A stretch of 6,471 nucleotides of DNA from Oceanospirillales bacterium (GTDB taxonomy: Bacteria > Pseudomonadota > Gammaproteobacteria > Xanthomonadales > SZUA-36): NCBI GenBank assembly GCA_003232965.1, contig QIKG01000243.1, positions 1-6,471 of the forward strand. The letters run 5' to 3'. Below, piece after piece: positions 1-3,800 of the stretch. The translations under genes and the position numbers were made by a program. The notes beneath the pieces are model-generated. The model ran no database searches. It was not told the origin of the DNA and worked only from the letters and a program-made list of their open reading frames with translations. How positions within the stretch are numbered: position 1 is the first letter of the stretch; the number at the start of each line of letters is the position of its first letter.

Positions 1-91
1 CAACGATAGCTTCCCTACGTTGAATAAGACGATTAAAAAAAGTGGATTTCCCAACATTAGGTCTTCCTACTATGGCTACAATAGCGCTCAT
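1..91 (-). CDS. der: Ribosome biogenesis GTPase Der (EngA), N-terminal fragment
   Basis: Only the first 30 codons are inside the window; the gene is read leftward and continues beyond position 1. The translation starts MSAIVAIVGRPNVGKST and goes on FFNRLIQRREAIV. GRPNVGKS is the Walker A (G1) P-loop of the first of the two tandem G domains of Der, and the RREAIV stretch just after it is typical of Der as opposed to Era or MnmE. Der is an essential GTPase that acts in the cytoplasm in assembly of the 50S ribosomal subunit. The FF after GKST is, from memory, the common form in Flavobacteriia and fits the rest of the window. The ATG at 89-91 is the expected start because it places the P-loop about nine residues from the N-terminus, as usual in the family. 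The gene is oriented away from the giant surface-protein gene, so the two are not in one operon. Assignment to Der is confident; only the rest of the gene is unseen. Confidence 0.93.
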   Translation of the reverse strand, partial: MSAIVAIVGRPNVGKSTFFNRLIQRREAIV

Positions 92-242
92 ACTAGCTAA
101 TTTTGCTGCAAAAGTACCACCAAAAATCGGTTTAAATCCATTTTATAGGCTTTTGTAATTATAGAGGGAAATCGAAACTCTTTTTTAATATTTCCGGAGT
201 ATAAATTGAATTAAACTACTTTACCTATTTGTACTCCTAGTG

Positions 243-596
243 TCAAGTCATGTATAGCCATCCTTTTTTGGTTTTGATATAGGTAATGTCCGATACCCAA
301 ACCAGGTTTAATCTGCCAGGGTTGAATTTTCTGTCGAATAAGTTGCTGCTAACAGGATATTTATGATTCGAACCTGTAGTAACTTTAAATTTCTTTCGAT
401 GCCCCCGATGCCACCCTTTAGGGTCGGGGCATAGGAACACACCGTCCCCGCAATGCCACCCTATTAAGACCGAGGTATACAAGCCCTCCCAAAAAGCTCT
501 GAAACAGCCCCTGTATTCCCCCAAAAAAAAGCTAAAAGCCTTCACTTTGGCGAAGTTTCCACTCCGTTGGTCTAGAGCTTTGCAACAAAATTCCAT
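243..596 (-). pseudogene. IS3-family transposase (orfB) remnant fused to unrecognised sequence
   Basis: This minus-strand frame has 117 codons and ends in TGA at 243-245. Residues ~67-117 (positions 246-398) look like the start of the integrase core of an IS3-family OrfB: RKKFKVTTGSNHKYP, then a stretch ending NLVWVSDITYIKTKKGWLY. The D in WVSDITYI (residue 103) is the first catalytic Asp of the DDE triad; the second Asp and the Glu are missing, because the frame stops right after GWLYMT and the sequence beyond has several stops. The N-terminal helix-turn-helix part of OrfB is also missing: residues 1-66 do not resemble a transposase and contain a repeated GWHxG motif that comes from a small DNA repeat. 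No orfA and no clear terminal inverted repeats are seen. The frame is therefore a decayed, non-functional scrap of an insertion sequence. Whether the 117-residue frame is translated is unknown and doubtful. Confidence 0.8.
399..462. repeat. Small GC-rich direct repeat with hairpin potential
   Basis: Two near-identical stretches lie 28 bases apart: CCCCGATGCCACCCT at 403-417 and CCCCGCAATGCCACCCT at 446-462. An inverted pair, ATGCCCC at 399-405 and GGGGCAT at 426-432, encloses a second inverted pair, ACCCT (413-417) and AGGGT (420-424), so the stretch could fold as an imperfect hairpin. It is clearly richer in G and C than the flanking DNA and abuts the end of the recognisable transposase homology at about 398. 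It could be the junction scar of the IS fragment or the remains of another small element; I do not recognise it. Confidence 0.45.
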
Positions 597-713
597 TGTT
601 TCACAACAAAATCTTATGGTTTTAAAACAATTGTAAGAATTATCTTATAAAAATGTAAGTTATTGCGTTTTTAAATTTTAGTATATATCCAGCCAGTTCA
701 AATATAAATATTT
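597..713. other. AT-rich leader upstream of the giant gene
   Basis: This 117-base AT-rich gap must hold the promoter of the giant gene unless transcription starts farther upstream in the IS remnant. A good match to the Bacteroidota -7 box (TAnnTTTG) is not present; the nearest is TAAATTTT at 672-679, one base off and without a well-spaced -33 TTG. The palindrome ACAATTGT lies at 627-634. No Shine-Dalgarno site precedes either candidate start codon, but the bases just before 714 are nearly pure A/T, which is common before flavobacterial starts. An in-frame TAA at 705-707 rules out any start farther upstream. Confidence 0.35.
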
Positions 714-884
714 ATGACTACCAACAATACCATTATGAAAAACGCAGTTTTAATCAACCCATTGGCACAATTTTCGAAATCAACAAGAACAGATCAAAAA
801 GCATCCCTGTCAAAAGCAGCACGTATTCTAAGGCTTGTTCTTACCGTTTGTTTTTTATCCGTAGCATCTACTACGGTCTTTGGG
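714..884 (+). other. Signal peptide with unusually long N-region
   Basis: Residues 1-57 from ATG 714 form a Sec-type signal. A polar stretch of about 35 residues, with several Lys and Arg, precedes the hydrophobic core LRLVLTVCFLSVA (residues 39-51), followed by STTVFG and a likely cleavage before QSPGG (VFG|QS). The Cys at residue 46 sits inside the hydrophobic core after V, not in a lipobox, so the protein is not a lipoprotein. Starting at ATG 735 shortens the N-region by only seven residues, so it stays long either way. Confidence 0.75.
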
Positions 885-3800
885 CAGTCCCCTGGCGGAG
901 TAGCTACCGACCTCTCTTACTGGCTTAAAGCTGATGTAGGCACGAACCTGACTACCGACGGGGCAGCGATTACCAACTGGGCCGACCAATCGAGTAATGA
1001 TAATGATGTTGGACAAGGGTTAGCATTTCGCCGACCTTTATACACCAACAATACTATAAACTTTAATCCAAGTATGATTTTTGATGGTGTTGATGATGAA
1101 TTTATTCTTAATTCACCAACGGCTCTAGCAACTGGAGCTACACCACTTACGGTTTATGGAGTCGTAGCAGGTAATGCAGGTATAAATATAGGCTATATTT
1201 CTACTTGGGGTAGTAACAACACCAATCAATGGTTTGGCCTTGGAAAACTTGGTAATAACTCATTTGTTTCGAACTTTGGTAATGACATAACAGGTTCTAC
1301 CGCGATATTTGCCAGTGGATTACCAATTATTGTACAAGGAGGTCATGACGGAACAACCGTTGTTTTGAAAGAAAACAGTGCGCTGGTTGGAACAAATAAT
1401 TCAGGCACACCAAATATTGTTCTTAACCCATCTGGACTGCTGATTGGTTCAAACACTGTTGGTGACACAGAAAACTATCTAGGTAATATCGCTGAGTCTT
1501 TTGCATATAGTCGTGACTTGACCCCAGTTGAAGAGCAACGAGTAGATTCCTACCTCGCTCTGAAATACGGAATCACCCTCGATCAAACAACTGCTACAGC
1601 GTATCTAGCGAGTGACGGAACCACAAAGATGTGGGACGAAACAGTAAACACCACCTACAACAATGATATCTTTGGAATTGGTAAAGATGATGACTCTGTT
1701 CTGGACCAAAGAATATCAAAATCAGTAAATGCAGGAACAATTACAACTATTTCTACTGATACAAATTTTGTAGATGCAAACACTACTCACGCAGATACAT
1801 TAACTGACCTACAGTTCGTAACTATTGCTAACGATGGTGGAGCAATTACAACCCAAACCACAGAATTAGATACGGGAACATATGGAGTACGAACTACCCG
1901 AGAATGGCAATCACAAAACACAGGGACTGTTGGAGCCGTAAACCTTAAATTTGATGGCTTTGATGACAGCTATGTCCTTCTGACCGACACAGACGGAGAT
2001 TTTTCAACAACTGGCGACCAAACAAATGCTGGAGCATTGTCTGCTACAGGAGAGATTAATGGAATCACACTAGTTGATGGAGAATACTTTACTTTGGCTC
2101 AAAGCGCGACTCCAAATCTGACCTACAGGGCCGGGACATTTGAAATTTCAAATGCGGTCTATAATGGGGTAGCGTTTGATGTTTCCGCCAATAATACAGG
2201 ACCAAGAGGTATAAAGTTTAATGACGATGGAACTCTACTCTATGTACTCAATGCGAGTACTGCAAGAATTACTAAATATGACCTAGGGACGGCTTATGAT
2301 GTATCAACAGCTGTATTTAATAGTCTGGCACTCGACGCTGATCCTAATGTTGTTACCCTTGCATCTATGATCTTTAATGCAGATGGAACAAAACTCTTTC
2401 TGTTAGAGATCGACTCTCCAGGAATTCCTACTGGCGAACATGTCAATCAGTATAACCTAGCGACGGCTTACGATATTTCAACGGCTGTTTTTAGTAGTGC
2501 CGTTATAGACCTAACAGCCACCGTCGGAGCGGAAGACCATCAAGATATGATTTTCAATGCAGATGGAACAAAATTGTTGATACTTAATAATAGTGGATCT
2601 ACTATTAATATATTTAATCTATCAGTTCCCTATGATATAGGAACAGCAACCTTTGACAGTGAGGCATTTGATGGAACATCAGAAGATACTCAATCACATA
2701 GTATACTTTTCAATAAAGACGGAACAAGGTTGTTTATGCTTGGAAATAATAGTGACACAATATTTGCGTATAATTTATCAATACCATACGATGTATCAAC
2801 CACAACTTTTGACGAAGTGGTTCTGGATGTGTCTGGGCAAGAAACAGTGCCTGCTAGAATAATTTTTAACCCTGAAGGAACCAGAATGTATTTAGTAGGT
2901 TCAGCTGCTGGCAACGTTACACAGTATGACCTCCATGGAACCTATCCAGAGGCCTCTGGTAACGATGGGTCTATTGATAATTCAGAGACTTTGGTTATTA
3001 CACTTGCTGGAGACACCTTTGTTGACCTTGGATCAGGAGTTTTGACCTCAGGGCAAGTAACCCTAGCAAATGTACCAGCAGGACTAACAGCTGTCATGAC
3101 AATTAACTCAGCCACAGAGGTAGAGCTAACATTCACAGGGAATGCGACGGCTCATCAAGACTCAGACGATGTTGCTAATATTACCTTTGTTTTTGATAAC
3201 TCAGCCTTCACCGGTGCAGATGCGAGTGCTGTTACAGATTCTGGGAATGGTGCTGCGTATTCCAGTAATGTACGCATCAACTTTGCAGATAATCCACCAG
3301 TGTCATTGATTTATGCAACAGGAGGCGATGATCTTTCCAGTGCTACACCATCCGCTACCTTAGATATATCCGCGGAAGAGACAGGCGCTTTTGCAATTTT
3401 GTTTAATGACGATGGGACAAAGTTCTATGTCACTGGCTTTTCTGGAAGGGATATCAATCAGTACAACCTATCGACACCTTACGATATTTCTACGGTGACT
3501 TCTAACGCGGTTATTCTTGACGTGAGCCCTCAAGAGACAGGGCCGGTTGCGATGTTGTTTAATGATGACGGAACTAAATTCTACCTCACGGGATTTTCTG
3601 GTAGAGATATCAATCAGTACGACCTAGCTACCCCTTATGATATATCAACTGTGACTTCTAATAGTGTTGTGTTAACCATGGCATCAGAAGACACTTTTCC
3701 AGTAGAAATAATATTTAACGGTGACGGCAGTGTTCTCTACATGTTGGGAGGTGCCGACAAAGACATTAACCAATATGATTTATCGACAAATTATGATATT

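Noticed and set aside
109..116. TACTTTTG on the minus strand as a -7 promoter box for der
   Set aside because: It matches the Bacteroidota TAnnTTTG box and lies 17 bases before the der start, but no TTG-type -33 element is found at the right distance, so a chance match in AT-rich DNA cannot be excluded.
537..560. Possible hairpin terminator around CTTCACTTTGGCGAAG
   Set aside because: Only four base pairs can form and no T-run follows on either strand at the right place.
849..851. Cys in the signal peptide as a lipoprotein anchor
   Set aside because: The Cys (residue 46) is preceded by V at -1 and followed by more hydrophobic residues, so it is not in a lipobox; a normal cleavage site follows at VFG|QS.
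2653..2862. Short plus-strand frames in another phase (also 5656-5847)
   Set aside because: They overlap well-conserved repeat or LamG-like codons of the main frame and show no homology or start context of their own.
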